This document shows positions 32,579 through 41,153 of a stretch of 64,000 bases of DNA, in pieces. The position numbers were made by a program, and so were the translations under genes. Every line of letters starts with the position of its first letter. Position 1 is the first letter of the stretch. This DNA is from DATKUC01 sp964553615 (GTDB lineage Bacteria; Spirochaetota; Spirochaetia; DSM-27196; DATKUC01): NCBI GenBank assembly GCA_964553615.1, contig CAZKMA010000010.1, positions 1-64,000 on the forward strand. Reading direction: 5' to 3'. The notes under the pieces were generated by a model. That model did not search any database, was not told the DNA's origin, and saw nothing but the letters and a program-made list of their open reading frames with translations.

Positions 32579-35071
32579 ATGACAACCATCGACCTCAACG
32601 GTACGTGGGCGCTGAGAGCCGCATCGAAAGAGGCGGTTCCCGGATCCCTCAGTTTCGATCAGGTGCCCGTTTCGATTCCGGGAGATAACTTGAGCGCCCT
32701 GGTTTCCGCCGGGCTCATATCGGATCCCTACTTTGGCAGGAATGAGCTCGATCTTCAATGGATCGGACGCACAGACTGGGTTTTCGAGCGACAATTCAAC
32801 CTCGAAGATGCGGATGCGAAGGCGGCACGGATTGTACTCTCGTTTGACTCCATTGACACCGTAGCAGAGGTTCGGGTCAACGGGCATCAAGTTGGATCGA
32901 GCGACAACATGTTCGTCAGGCGACAATTCGATATCGGGAGTTCTGTTCAGCCGGGGAAGAATACAATCTCCGTCCTCGTCCGTTCTGCCGAGAAGGTTGC
33001 GGCCGAGCGCGCTGCCGCACTTACCTACTCCATTCCCCATACCCCTGCGCCGGTATACTCTCCACACCGCAATCTGGTCCGGAAAGTGCAGTGTCATGCA
33101 GGCTGGGACTGGGGCCCCTGCCTTATGGTTTCAGGCCTGTACGGGAATGTGGTCATAGAAGCAACCGAAGATTCGATCGAATATGTGACAACAGATCTGC
33201 ACCGTGCGGGCGACGATTGGAAGGTGCGGGTCCGTGTGGACTACATCTCGGCCGCCGGCGGCTCCATCGAAGTTGCAGCGCGCGTTGCGAGTGCCGAGGT
33301 GAAACAAAATGTCGTTGCAGTCCCCGGGAAGAACCGGTTCGACCTCACCGTGGATGTCCACTCTCCGGAACTCTGGTGGCCGGTCGGCTATGGGAAACAG
33401 CCCCTTTATGAGCTTTCGGTACGTGCGGGAGCGCTGCGAGCGCTGAAGCGGATCGGGTTTCGTACCATCGAGGTCAAGGCGGAGGATGATGCGCTCGGGC
33501 GCACCATGACCGTGCGCGTGAACGACAGGGACGTGTTCTGCAAAGGCGGCAACTGGATTCCTATGGATGCGATGCCGGCTCGCCATACACGCGAGCGATA
33601 CGAACGGCTGATCTCCGACTCGGTGCAGGCGAACATGAACATGATCCGTGTCTGGGGAGGCGGGCAGTACGAAAATGAAGCCTTCTACGATTTGTGCGAC
33701 GAGAAAGGAGTGCTCATCTGGCACGACATGATGTTCTCCTGCTCGCTCTACCCGTCCAGTAAGGAATTCCTGGATTCCGTCCGGGAGGAGATAACCCATC
33801 AGGTCATGCGACTCAAGGACCATCCGAGCATAGCGCTCTGGTGCGGAAACAACGAAGATGTCGGTGCAATGACATGGTTCGAAGAGTCTCGCAACGACCC
33901 GGGTCGCTACATTGTGGACTATGACCGGCTGAACGAAGGAGTCATCGGGGATGTGGTCCGAACGCTGGATCCACGGCGGCCCTGGTGGCCGAGCTCTCCG
34001 TCTGCCGGACCGGATGACTTCACCGACTGCTGGCACACATCCGGTCGCGGGGACATGCACTACTGGAGCGTCTGGCACGAAGGGAAGCCATTCAGCGCGT
34101 ATTACGACATTACCCCGCGTTTCTGCTCGGAGTTCGGCTACCAGTCGTTTCCATCACTCGAATCGGTAATCTCGTATGCCCCGCAGGAGGAATGGAATCT
34201 CACGTCCCCCACGTTGGAGCACCACCAGAAGAACGATCGCGGCAACTCGATCATCATCGAAAACTTCTCCCGCTATTTCCGATTTCCCGAAGGATTCGCA
34301 AACATGCTCTATCTGAGCCAGGTTCAGCAGGCGCTGGCGATGAAGACCGCAGTTGAATACTGGCGCTCGCTCCGTCCCGTCTGCATGGGGACGCTCTACT
34401 GGCAGATCAACGATAACTGGCCCGTTGCCTCCTGGGCCTCAATAGAGTATTCGGGGAAGTGGAAGCTCCTCCACTATACCGCAAAACGGTTTTACCAGCC
34501 GATAACCGTTGTCGCGTACCTGAAAGGCACCGATATTTCCGTCTTCGGGCTGAACGACACCGAAGATCCGATTACCGGCTCCGTAGTCTATCGGTTCGTG
34601 CGGTTTTCGGGTGCGGTCGAGTCTCAACGGGAAGAGCGGGTCACGCTTGCCCCGGAAGCTGCAACCCGACTCTGGACCGGAACCATTGCCGAACTGCCGT
34701 TCAGGATTGACGAGGGTGTATTTGCCGTGGAGTTCAATGCCACGGCAGGGGGCAAGACCGTGCGCTCCGCAAATGACCTCTTTCTGACCGAACCGAAACG
34801 GTGTTCGCTCGCAGATCCGAAACTGGATGTCGCAGTGGGTAGAAACACTTCAGGTCAGCTCGAGGTCACACTGTCTTCCGCAGCTCCTGCCTTCTATGCA
34901 TCTCTTGACATCGATTCCTCGATCGGGCGGTTTTCCGACAACTGCGTTTCCGTCTACCCGGACAGGCCGGTTTCTCTCGAATTCGTTCCGGCGGACTCGG
35001 CACGCGGAGTGGACGTCGAGGAAATCCGGCGTGCGCTCACCGTTTTCCACCTGCGTTCCACCTACACCTGA
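32579..35071 (+). CDS. GH2 beta-mannosidase
   Basis: Glycoside hydrolase family 2 enzyme of 830 aa, the usual length for microbial beta-mannosidases. An N-terminal sugar-binding domain begins DLNGTWALR; a jelly-roll contains HCHAGWDWGPCL-like residues, followed by the catalytic barrel. The acid/base glutamate is in ALWCGNNEDVG and the nucleophile in FCSEFGYQSFPS; FCKGGNWIPMDAMP and MIRVWGGGQYE are further family marks. No signal peptide is seen, so it acts in the cytoplasm on imported manno-oligosaccharides. It follows psuG by 75 nt; a GAGGG stretch precedes the ATG. A bidirectional terminator follows. Confidence 0.94.
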   Translation: MTTIDLNGTWALRAASKEAVPGSLSFDQVPVSIPGDNLSALVSAGLISDPYFGRNELDLQWIGRTDWVFERQFNLEDADAKAARIVLSFDSIDTVAEVRVNGHQVGSSDNMFVRRQFDIGSSVQPGKNTISVLVRSAEKVAAERAAALTYSIPHTPAPVYSPHRNLVRKVQCHAGWDWGPCLMVSGLYGNVVIEATEDSIEYVTTDLHRAGDDWKVRVRVDYISAAGGSIEVAARVASAEVKQNVVAVPGKNRFDLTVDVHSPELWWPVGYGKQPLYELSVRAGALRALKRIGFRTIEVKAEDDALGRTMTVRVNDRDVFCKGGNWIPMDAMPARHTRERYERLISDSVQANMNMIRVWGGGQYENEAFYDLCDEKGVLIWHDMMFSCSLYPSSKEFLDSVREEITHQVMRLKDHPSIALWCGNNEDVGAMTWFEESRNDPGRYIVDYDRLNEGVIGDVVRTLDPRRPWWPSSPSAGPDDFTDCWHTSGRGDMHYWSVWHEGKPFSAYYDITPRFCSEFGYQSFPSLESVISYAPQEEWNLTSPTLEHHQKNDRGNSIIIENFSRYFRFPEGFANMLYLSQVQQALAMKTAVEYWRSLRPVCMGTLYWQINDNWPVASWASIEYSGKWKLLHYTAKRFYQPITVVAYLKGTDISVFGLNDTEDPITGSVVYRFVRFSGAVESQREERVTLAPEAATRLWTGTIAELPFRIDEGVFAVEFNATAGGKTVRSANDLFLTEPKRCSLADPKLDVAVGRNTSGQLEVTLSSAAPAFYASLDIDSSIGRFSDNCVSVYPDRPVSLEFVPADSARGVDVEEIRRALTVFHLRSTYT

Positions 35072-35105
35072 GGTGCCCTGGCATCCCTGGAGCCACTCTC
35101 TTCCT

Positions 35106-35143
35106 AAAAAAACGGCGTCCCGCGGGGGACGCCGTTCTCTTTT
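35106..35143. terminator. bidirectional intrinsic terminator
   Basis: Perfect 11-bp stem (AACGGCGTCCC) with a GCGG loop, preceded by seven A and followed by TCTCTTTT, so it can terminate transcription from both the mannosidase gene and the convergent KAS III fusion gene. Confidence 0.9.
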
Positions 35144-35202
35144 GGCGGGACGCGGGCATTCACTCACGTGCTCGTTTGCCGCCTCCCGGTTCTTCCGGTT
35201 CC

Positions 35203-35224
35203 ATCAACACGCTCGTTGATACTT
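35203..35224 (-). repeat. 22-nt palindromic gene-end element, copy 3
   Basis: On the minus strand reads AAGTATCAAC-GAGC-GTGTTGAT, 6 nt after the stop of the lipoyl-KAS III gene. Arms pair over 6-7 bp. The bidirectional terminator lies about 60 nt further downstream, so this element is not the terminator itself. Confidence 0.72.
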
Positions 35225-35230
35225 AAAGAG

Positions 35231-36766
35231 TTACCAGGTAATGCAGCCCCCCGAAATCGTCAGACCCGCTCCAACGGCGCAGAGCAGAAGCTTGTCACCC
35301 CGTTTCAGCTTGCCCTGGTTCTCGAGGTCCTTCAGACAGAGTGGAATTGTTGCCCCGGAAGTGTTTCCGTATTTCTCGATGTTGAAGAATACCCGTTCCA
35401 TCGGGATCTTGAGTTTGTGCGCAACGGACTTGAGGATGCGCTGGTTTGCCTGATGCGGAACAACCCATGCGAAGTCCTGCAGGGACACTCCCTCTGTGCG
35501 CGCCACAGTTTCAATGATGTCCGAAAATGCGGTTACCGCACCACGGAACATACGTCCACCATCCATGAACCAGTACTCGTCTCCGTTCTTGACCTCGCTC
35601 CCGGGCGGATAGGACGAACCGCCGGCCTTCCGGTAGATGATATCGTAGCCGGTGGAATCCGCCTCCATCGTTATCTCGGAAAGCACATGGCCTTCTGAAT
35701 CTCCGGTTCCGCGGTCGGACGAAAGCACCGCAGCGCCCGCGCCGTCCCCGAAGAGAAATGCGGTTGCCCTGTCGGTCTTGTCGGTGAACTTGCTCATGAT
35801 CTCGGCAGCAACAATGAGGACGTTGCGATACGTGCCGGTCTGGATGTACTGTCGACCAATTGAGAGCGCGTACAACCATCCGCTGCATGCGGCGGCTATG
35901 TCGAACGCCGGTATCTTTGTACAGCCAAGCTTCTGCTGAAGCGCACACGCCGTTGCCGGAAGAGGCATGTCGGGGGTGGTTGTTGCAAGGATGATGAGGT
36001 CGAGATCGGACGGCTCCATTCCGGCTGCCTGCAGCGCGTCCGTGGACGCCGAAAATGCCAGGTCGGATGTAGACTCGTTTTCGGCCCAGTGTCGTTCGCG
36101 GATACCCGTGACTTTTTCGATGTAGTTCTCGTTGATGTCGTCGAAGGTCTTCAGAAAAACGCTGTTGTCGACCACCTTGGGCGGCGCGTAACTTCCGATG
36201 CCGCGGATGTAGCAGGTCAGAAGGCCTCCTGCTCCCGCGGTGGATTCTGCTTCGAGTTCATCCAGGTAGGTGCCGATATCTGTTGCGGTTATTCGCCCGT
36301 CCGGTCCGGTTGGTTTGATTTTCAGGAGGTCGGAATCGTTCAGATTGTTGTCCTGGACCATCTTCTTCAGCCGCGGGCTGAGCTGCCGAAAGAGGTCGCC
36401 TGCCGCGGCACCTTCGTTGCCCGCTGTTGCCGCCGGGGTCGCGTCTGTCTCCCTCGCGCCAACTTCTTTCTTTGCCGCGGGGGCACCCTTCTCAAGGTGG
36501 TGCACATCCGGATCTATCGTGCGGATTTCCAGCAGCGGTGCGCCCACGTCAACGACATCTCCTTCTTCGCAGTTCAGCGCGGCGACATCTCCCTCGCATG
36601 GTGCTTCGAAATCCCAGGAGGACTTCTCGGTCTCTATTTCGGCGATGTGCTGCCCCTTCTTCACGTGATCTCCCGGCTTCACCAACCAGGTAACCAGGAT
36701 GCCGTCGACGATCGATTCTCCGGTGAATGGCATGGGTATCGATGCGATAAACTCTTTCTTGTCCAT
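35231..36766 (-). CDS. lipoyl / E3-binding / ketoacyl-ACP synthase III fusion
   Basis: Cytoplasmic protein of 511 aa combining modules not normally joined. Residues 5-83 form a lipoyl domain with the attachment lysine K48 (EIETEKSSWDF). An Ala/Gly-rich linker is followed by a peripheral subunit-binding domain at about 128-171 (SPRLKKMV and TGPDGRITATDI). From about 185 the protein is a complete KAS III: C294 (AAACSGW), H438 (PHQANQRI) and N468 (GNTSGA), the full catalytic triad. The usual E2 acyltransferase domain is absent. The gene lies 12 nt after the fused E1 gene in the same operon. The inferred role is to take an acyl group made by E1 on the lipoyl arm and use it to start fatty-acid synthesis, for example branched-chain primers. 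Whether CoA is bypassed is speculation. Confidence 0.93.
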   Translation of the reverse strand: MDKKEFIASIPMPFTGESIVDGILVTWLVKPGDHVKKGQHIAEIETEKSSWDFEAPCEGDVAALNCEEGDVVDVGAPLLEIRTIDPDVHHLEKGAPAAKKEVGARETDATPAATAGNEGAAAGDLFRQLSPRLKKMVQDNNLNDSDLLKIKPTGPDGRITATDIGTYLDELEAESTAGAGGLLTCYIRGIGSYAPPKVVDNSVFLKTFDDINENYIEKVTGIRERHWAENESTSDLAFSASTDALQAAGMEPSDLDLIILATTTPDMPLPATACALQQKLGCTKIPAFDIAAACSGWLYALSIGRQYIQTGTYRNVLIVAAEIMSKFTDKTDRATAFLFGDGAGAAVLSSDRGTGDSEGHVLSEITMEADSTGYDIIYRKAGGSSYPPGSEVKNGDEYWFMDGGRMFRGAVTAFSDIIETVARTEGVSLQDFAWVVPHQANQRILKSVAHKLKIPMERVFFNIEKYGNTSGATIPLCLKDLENQGKLKRGDKLLLCAVGAGLTISGGCITW

Positions 36767-36778
36767 ATAAATCGTCCT

Positions 36779-38758
36779 CTAGTATTTCAGGAGTTCCAGG
36801 ATTTTTTCCCGGATTGTGGCTATGCTGGGGCGATAGTGACCTTCAAGCTCGGGCGAGAAGGGCACCGGAGTATCGGGCGGTGTCAAGAGCGTCGGCGGAG
36901 CGTCGAGGTCAAAGAAGTTCCGTTCGGCAACGCCGGAAATAATGGTGGCGCCGAGGCTGCCGGTTCTCCACGCCTCGTGAACCACGAGGAGTCTGTGGGT
37001 CTTCTTGACCGACGTCTCCAGCGTCTCCCAGTCAAAGGGCTTCAGGACGCGAGGGTCTATAATTTCAATTGAAACTCCCTGCTCGGATTCAACCTGTTTC
37101 GCCGCCACAAGGCAGTCGTGCATGAGCGCTCCGTAGGAGAGAATGGTGAGATTCTTTCCGCTCTTGCGAACCTTTGCCTTCTCCAGTTTCTCGATCCGTC
37201 CGTCGAAATGAACGTCCCCCTTGAATCTCCGGTAGAGATACTTGCTTTCGAAGAACATGACGGGGTTGTCGTCGTAGATCGATGCGAGGAGCAGATGGAA
37301 GAAATCTTCGAGAAAAGTCGGGTAGACGATCTTGAGCCCGGGGAAAGTGCCGAACATGCCTTCCAGATCCTCGGAATGAAACGGCCCGTAGCTCAAGCCC
37401 CCGCCGGTCGGCATCCGAATAGTAAGCGGCAGGCACTGTTCGGTCCGGAAGTAGAAGGTCCCGGCATTCACGCCGATCTGTGTGGTCGCGTCGGTCGAGA
37501 AATCGGAGAATTGCATCTCTATTACCGGTCGCATGCCCATCTCGGCTGCGCCGATTGCAAAACCGGTGAATCCCGACTCTGCAAGAGGCATGTCCAGTAC
37601 CCGGCTCCTTCCATGCTTCTCGAACAGACCCTTCGTCGCCTTGAATGGTCCGCCGTAGTCCCCGATGTCTTCTCCGAGAAGAAACACGTTCGGATCATGC
37701 TGGATAGCGAGGTCGAGTGCTGCGTTTATTGCCTGTACGGGGGTTACATCCTTCAGGTCGATGCCGGGAAGTGATTTCTGCGCTTCCGGGCGCGATATTG
37801 CGTACGGCGACCAGTTTGTCGTTTCCGGCTGCGCCTTCGGAAGCTTGATTGCCCGGTTTGCTTCCTCGGACACATGGTCGACCCATTCTGTCTCGAGTGA
37901 GCCGAGCTCGCTTTCGGTTATTGACTTGGTGGTCAGGAGATAGTGTCGCATGACCTGAATGGGGTCTTCGACTCGCCATCGGTCAAGATCTTCCTGTGGC
38001 ACATAGTCCGCGGTGTCGTACGCTGCATGGCCGACAAGCCGGTAGGTTACCGTTTCCAGCAGGTAGGGCTTCGGATCGTCCCGTATCTCATCCACAATTT
38101 CTTTGACTGTTTCGTACACTTCAACGGCGTTCGTTGCCTTGATCTTGTTGCCTTTAATGCCGTATCCGGCAGCACGGCTGGACAGGTCGTCACACGCAAA
38201 CTGGTGTGCGGTGGGAGTTGAGTAGGCCCAGTGATTGTTCTCTATCATGAATATGATCGGGATCTTCAGGACCGAGGCAATGTTCATCGCTTCGTGGAAG
38301 TCGCCGGTGCTCGTGCCGCCATCCCCAATAATTGCAACCCCGACCGCGGGAATGCCCTTCTGCCGTCGTGCATATACCGCGCCGGTAACGTTCGGGAGCA
38401 TGACGCCGAGGTGGCTCACCATCGGCAGCAGGCCCCTGGACGGTACCCCGTGATGGACATTCCCGTCCTTGCCTCCGGTAGAGCTTTTCTCGTTGGCGAG
38501 GTAGTGGCTGAACATGTGGAACACGGGAATGCCCCACACCATATATCCGGCAAAGTCTCGCTGCATGAAGTTACAGACATCCGTTTCCGGGTCGAGAGCC
38601 GTTGTTACGCCGACTATGGCGCCCTCGTTCCCTTCTCCCGAAGTGACGGTGCCGCGCACGAGGCTCTCCCGATACAACTCCATGAGCCTGTCCTCACTCT
38701 TGCGCGCCAGAAACATGTTTTTATACATCTTGAGCGGGAGCTCTTTTCCGATATTCAT
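36779..38758 (-). CDS. fused alpha-beta 2-oxoacid dehydrogenase E1
   Basis: Thiamine-diphosphate enzyme of 659 aa joining the E1 alpha (about residues 1-325) and beta (about 340-659) subunits of the pyruvate/branched-chain 2-oxoacid dehydrogenase type. The TPP motif is VAIIGDGGTSTGDFHEAMN ending in ENN; the beta half carries VFLLGEDIGDYGGPFKATKGL and MPLAESGFTGFAIGAAEMG. Fused E1 proteins of this size are known in other bacteria. It decarboxylates a 2-oxoacid and acylates a lipoyl domain; the one encoded next to it belongs to the KAS III fusion. No E2 acyltransferase or E3 gene is in the window. The exact 2-oxoacid cannot be told. AGGAG precedes the ATG. Confidence 0.92.
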   Translation of the reverse strand: MNIGKELPLKMYKNMFLARKSEDRLMELYRESLVRGTVTSGEGNEGAIVGVTTALDPETDVCNFMQRDFAGYMVWGIPVFHMFSHYLANEKSSTGGKDGNVHHGVPSRGLLPMVSHLGVMLPNVTGAVYARRQKGIPAVGVAIIGDGGTSTGDFHEAMNIASVLKIPIIFMIENNHWAYSTPTAHQFACDDLSSRAAGYGIKGNKIKATNAVEVYETVKEIVDEIRDDPKPYLLETVTYRLVGHAAYDTADYVPQEDLDRWRVEDPIQVMRHYLLTTKSITESELGSLETEWVDHVSEEANRAIKLPKAQPETTNWSPYAISRPEAQKSLPGIDLKDVTPVQAINAALDLAIQHDPNVFLLGEDIGDYGGPFKATKGLFEKHGRSRVLDMPLAESGFTGFAIGAAEMGMRPVIEMQFSDFSTDATTQIGVNAGTFYFRTEQCLPLTIRMPTGGGLSYGPFHSEDLEGMFGTFPGLKIVYPTFLEDFFHLLLASIYDDNPVMFFESKYLYRRFKGDVHFDGRIEKLEKAKVRKSGKNLTILSYGALMHDCLVAAKQVESEQGVSIEIIDPRVLKPFDWETLETSVKKTHRLLVVHEAWRTGSLGATIISGVAERNFFDLDAPPTLLTPPDTPVPFSPELEGHYRPSIATIREKILELLKY

Positions 38759-38973
38759 TACTTCTCCTCATCAAATGCTTTTTTTGCCGTCTGAATCCGA
38801 TTTTCTTCGCGTAAGGATACCACAAAATTTCTTGAGAGTGTATTCCTCGGTCCGCGCCCGACGGACCGACGCTACCCCGGGGGGCTACAGGAGTTACGAC
38901 GGGAAAATTGCCCACAAGGTTGCATGGCCGGGGTATATTTCTTTGTGAGTTTCATGCTGTAAGGAGGGGACCC

Positions 38974-39603
38974 GTGGGGTATCGAATTCGCGTACAATCG
39001 AGTGCTTCGGAGGATCGGCTCGCCAAACTCATCGAGGAGCGGCTGAAACCCGGCGCAGATAAGGAAGCGGTGGATGCACGAATCTGGGATCTTTTCGGCG
39101 AAGAGTGGGCAATCATGTTTACCGACCTGTCGGGCTTTTCGCGCAACGTTGCGGAGTTCGGAATTATCCATTTTCTCCAGATAATTCACGAGTCCGAACG
39201 GTTGCTCATTCCGTGTATAGAAGATCACGACGGCATCCTCCTGAAGACCGAAGGGGACAGCATGCTGGTAATCTTTCGTCGCACACGCAAGGCGCTGGAA
39301 TGCGCGGTCGCCATGCAGCGTCGGTTGAAGGAGTACAACGTGGGCAAGTCCGATGCGGAGAAGGTGCTGCTCTGCCTCGGTGTCGGGTTCGGGCCGGTCC
39401 TCCGGATTGGCGACGAAGATGTCTTCGGCGCCGAGGTAAACGCGGCGAGCAAGCTCGGCGAGGATACCGCAGGCGCGTGGGAGATTCTGGTAACCCAGTC
39501 GGTCAGGGACAGGATTGGCACGGCGCCGGAGTTTGCCTTTGAGCTTCTTCCGGATGCTCCTCCGGGCGCGTCCGCAGCCTACCGTCTGGAGTACGAGCTG
39601 TAA
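38974..39603 (+). CDS. small class III nucleotide cyclase domain protein
   Basis: Protein of 209 aa starting at GTG 38974 behind AAGGAGGGG. It consists almost entirely of a class III adenylate/guanylate cyclase domain. The metal aspartates are D51 (FTDLSGF) and D95 (EGDSMLVIF); K91 upstream of the second is where adenine-specific enzymes carry lysine. N156 is present but the transition-state arginine expected four residues later is lysine (NAASKL, K160). There is no membrane or sensory domain. Activity may be reduced, or the domain may bind nucleotide only. A TATATT at 38934-38939 could be the -10 box. Convergent with the ABC permease gene, 23 nt away. Confidence 0.85.
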   Translation: MGYRIRVQSSASEDRLAKLIEERLKPGADKEAVDARIWDLFGEEWAIMFTDLSGFSRNVAEFGIIHFLQIIHESERLLIPCIEDHDGILLKTEGDSMLVIFRRTRKALECAVAMQRRLKEYNVGKSDAEKVLLCLGVGFGPVLRIGDEDVFGAEVNAASKLGEDTAGAWEILVTQSVRDRIGTAPEFAFELLPDAPPGASAAYRLEYEL

Positions 39604-39626
39604 CGCGCCCGCACTCTTTCCGGTCT

Positions 39627-40385
39627 TCAGATCCGGTTCGATTCTTCCTTGTTCACAAACAGCCAGCCGCACGCACGTCGCTCGGCCACGTCCAGAATTC
39701 CGAAAATCAGCAGCCCCATGAGGCCGAGCGCCAGGATTCCTGCGAACATATCCGGATAATTCACCATTGCCCACGCGTTCATGATGAAGTATCCGATGCC
39801 CCACTGTGTTGCGAAGTTTTCCGCAAAGAACAGAACTGAGATTCCGATGCCGATTGTTACCCGCAGTGCCGAGAATATTCGCGGGATTACCGCGGGAACC
39901 ACCAGATGACGATAAGTCTGCAAACGACCGAGACCCAGGGACTGTACCGAGTAGAACAACCGCTGTGGAATCTCCTTCACCCCGTCTCGAGTGGCAAGGA
40001 GGATCTGGAACACAATGATGGTAAAGATGAGGATGATTTTTGCGCTGTTTCCAAGGCCAAACAGGATCATGAACACCGGCAGAAATGCTATTTTGGGCAA
40101 CGGATAGAGGATGTAGGCCACCGGAGCCAGGATTTTGTCGAGCCGACTGTGCATCCCCATGAGCAGGCCGAGCGGTATACCCGCCAGTAAAGAGAGCGCA
40201 AGCGCAACGATGATTCGCATGAGACTCGCCGCAAGATGAATGAGGAGTCCCTTCGGCAGCAAGAGCACGAATGTGCGTACCGTCTCGATCGGACCGGGGA
40301 ACACACGGGCACCAAGAGCCGCGGTGAGCAGAAACCATCCTGCCACGACGATCAACGCTCCATACACCATTTTCGTGTGTCTCAT
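39627..40385 (-). CDS. ABC permease, SsuC/TauC/ThiX type
   Basis: Membrane permease of 252 aa with six hydrophobic segments and the BPD-type loop VKEIPQRLFYSVQSLGLGRLQ followed by VIPRIFSALRVTIGIGISVLF. This arrangement is typical of nitrate/sulfonate/pyrimidine importers. Its ATG overlaps the end of the ATPase gene by 4 bp. It is the last gene of an operon starting with a polysaccharide deacetylase. Confidence 0.9.
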   Translation of the reverse strand: MRHTKMVYGALIVVAGWFLLTAALGARVFPGPIETVRTFVLLLPKGLLIHLAASLMRIIVALALSLLAGIPLGLLMGMHSRLDKILAPVAYILYPLPKIAFLPVFMILFGLGNSAKIILIFTIIVFQILLATRDGVKEIPQRLFYSVQSLGLGRLQTYRHLVVPAVIPRIFSALRVTIGIGISVLFFAENFATQWGIGYFIMNAWAMVNYPDMFAGILALGLMGLLIFGILDVAERRACGWLFVNKEESNRI

Positions 40386-41149
40386 GCCGAAGTGCCCCCA
40401 TCATACAGCACTCTTCGTGCGTCACTGCACACCGCGTGAAAGCGATGCGTGAGTCGAGCGTCCGGAAGGCCAAAGGTGTCGTTGTCGATGACCGCTTTCA
40501 CCATGCCGTTGTCCATGATGGCAATGCGCTGTCCCAGCATTGCGGCCTCTTCAATGCTGTGGGTAACTATGATCATGGTCATGGGTCTATTTCGATGGAT
40601 CGAGAGAATCATGTCCTGAATCCGTTCTTTGGTTATTGCGTCCAGCGATGAGGACGCCTCGTCCAGGAGCAGGACGTCGGGCTCGAGGACGAGCGTGCGC
40701 GCAATTGCCACCCGCTGTTTCTGCCCTCCACTCAGCTGGTCGGGATATTTGTCGGCGTGGGCGGCAACGCCAAGCTCCGACAGTACTGCTTCCACCCGGA
40801 GCGCAATCTGAAGAGGTTCCGTATTTCGGGCAAGAAGACCCAGGGCAACATTATCCCGTACGCTCTTCCACGGGAGCAGGCCCGAGTCCTGCAGTACCAG
40901 GCCGGTCTGGAGGCGCACTCCGGTTACCGTCTCTCCTCCAATAAGGATGCGGCCCGCAGAAGGGGTGTAGATGCCAGCAATGAGGTAGAGCAGGGTGGTT
41001 TTCCCGCAGCCTGAGGGGCCAATAACCGCGCAGGTGGTGTAGGGAGCCACGGCAAGCTCTACACCCCGAAGCGCAGTTTCTTCTCCGTACGCGTAGGTAA
41101 GACCGTGGATAGAAACGGCTCCAGGGCGATACGCGTGGTCAGTCTTCAC
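40382..41149 (-). CDS. ABC ATPase, SsuB/TauB type
   Basis: ATPase of 255 aa with Walker A GPSGCGKTTLL, Q-loop GLVLQDSGLLPW, signature QLSGGQKQRVAIARTL, Walker B VLLLDEASSSLD and switch histidine VTHSIEEA. The LDEASSSLD form (SSS instead of the more usual FSA) is a minor variation. It sits 4 nt after the binding-protein gene and overlaps the permease gene by 4 bp, forming a complete importer. Confidence 0.93.
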   Translation of the reverse strand: MKTDHAYRPGAVSIHGLTYAYGEETALRGVELAVAPYTTCAVIGPSGCGKTTLLYLIAGIYTPSAGRILIGGETVTGVRLQTGLVLQDSGLLPWKSVRDNVALGLLARNTEPLQIALRVEAVLSELGVAAHADKYPDQLSGGQKQRVAIARTLVLEPDVLLLDEASSSLDAITKERIQDMILSIHRNRPMTMIIVTHSIEEAAMLGQRIAIMDNGMVKAVIDNDTFGLPDARLTHRFHAVCSDARRVLYDGGTSA

Positions 41150-41153
41150 GAGC

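Noticed and set aside
31466..33097. Long open frame of 543 codons on the minus strand
   Set aside because: It lies antisense to psuG and the mannosidase gene, both with clear domains and ribosome sites. The composition is low-complexity and Arg/Pro-rich, with no recognisable family; a by-product of GC-biased codons.
38872..40473. Open frame of 533 codons on the minus strand across the cyclase and permease genes
   Set aside because: It overlaps the ABC permease in a different frame and the cyclase in antisense. Neither part resembles a known family, and both overlapping genes are well supported.
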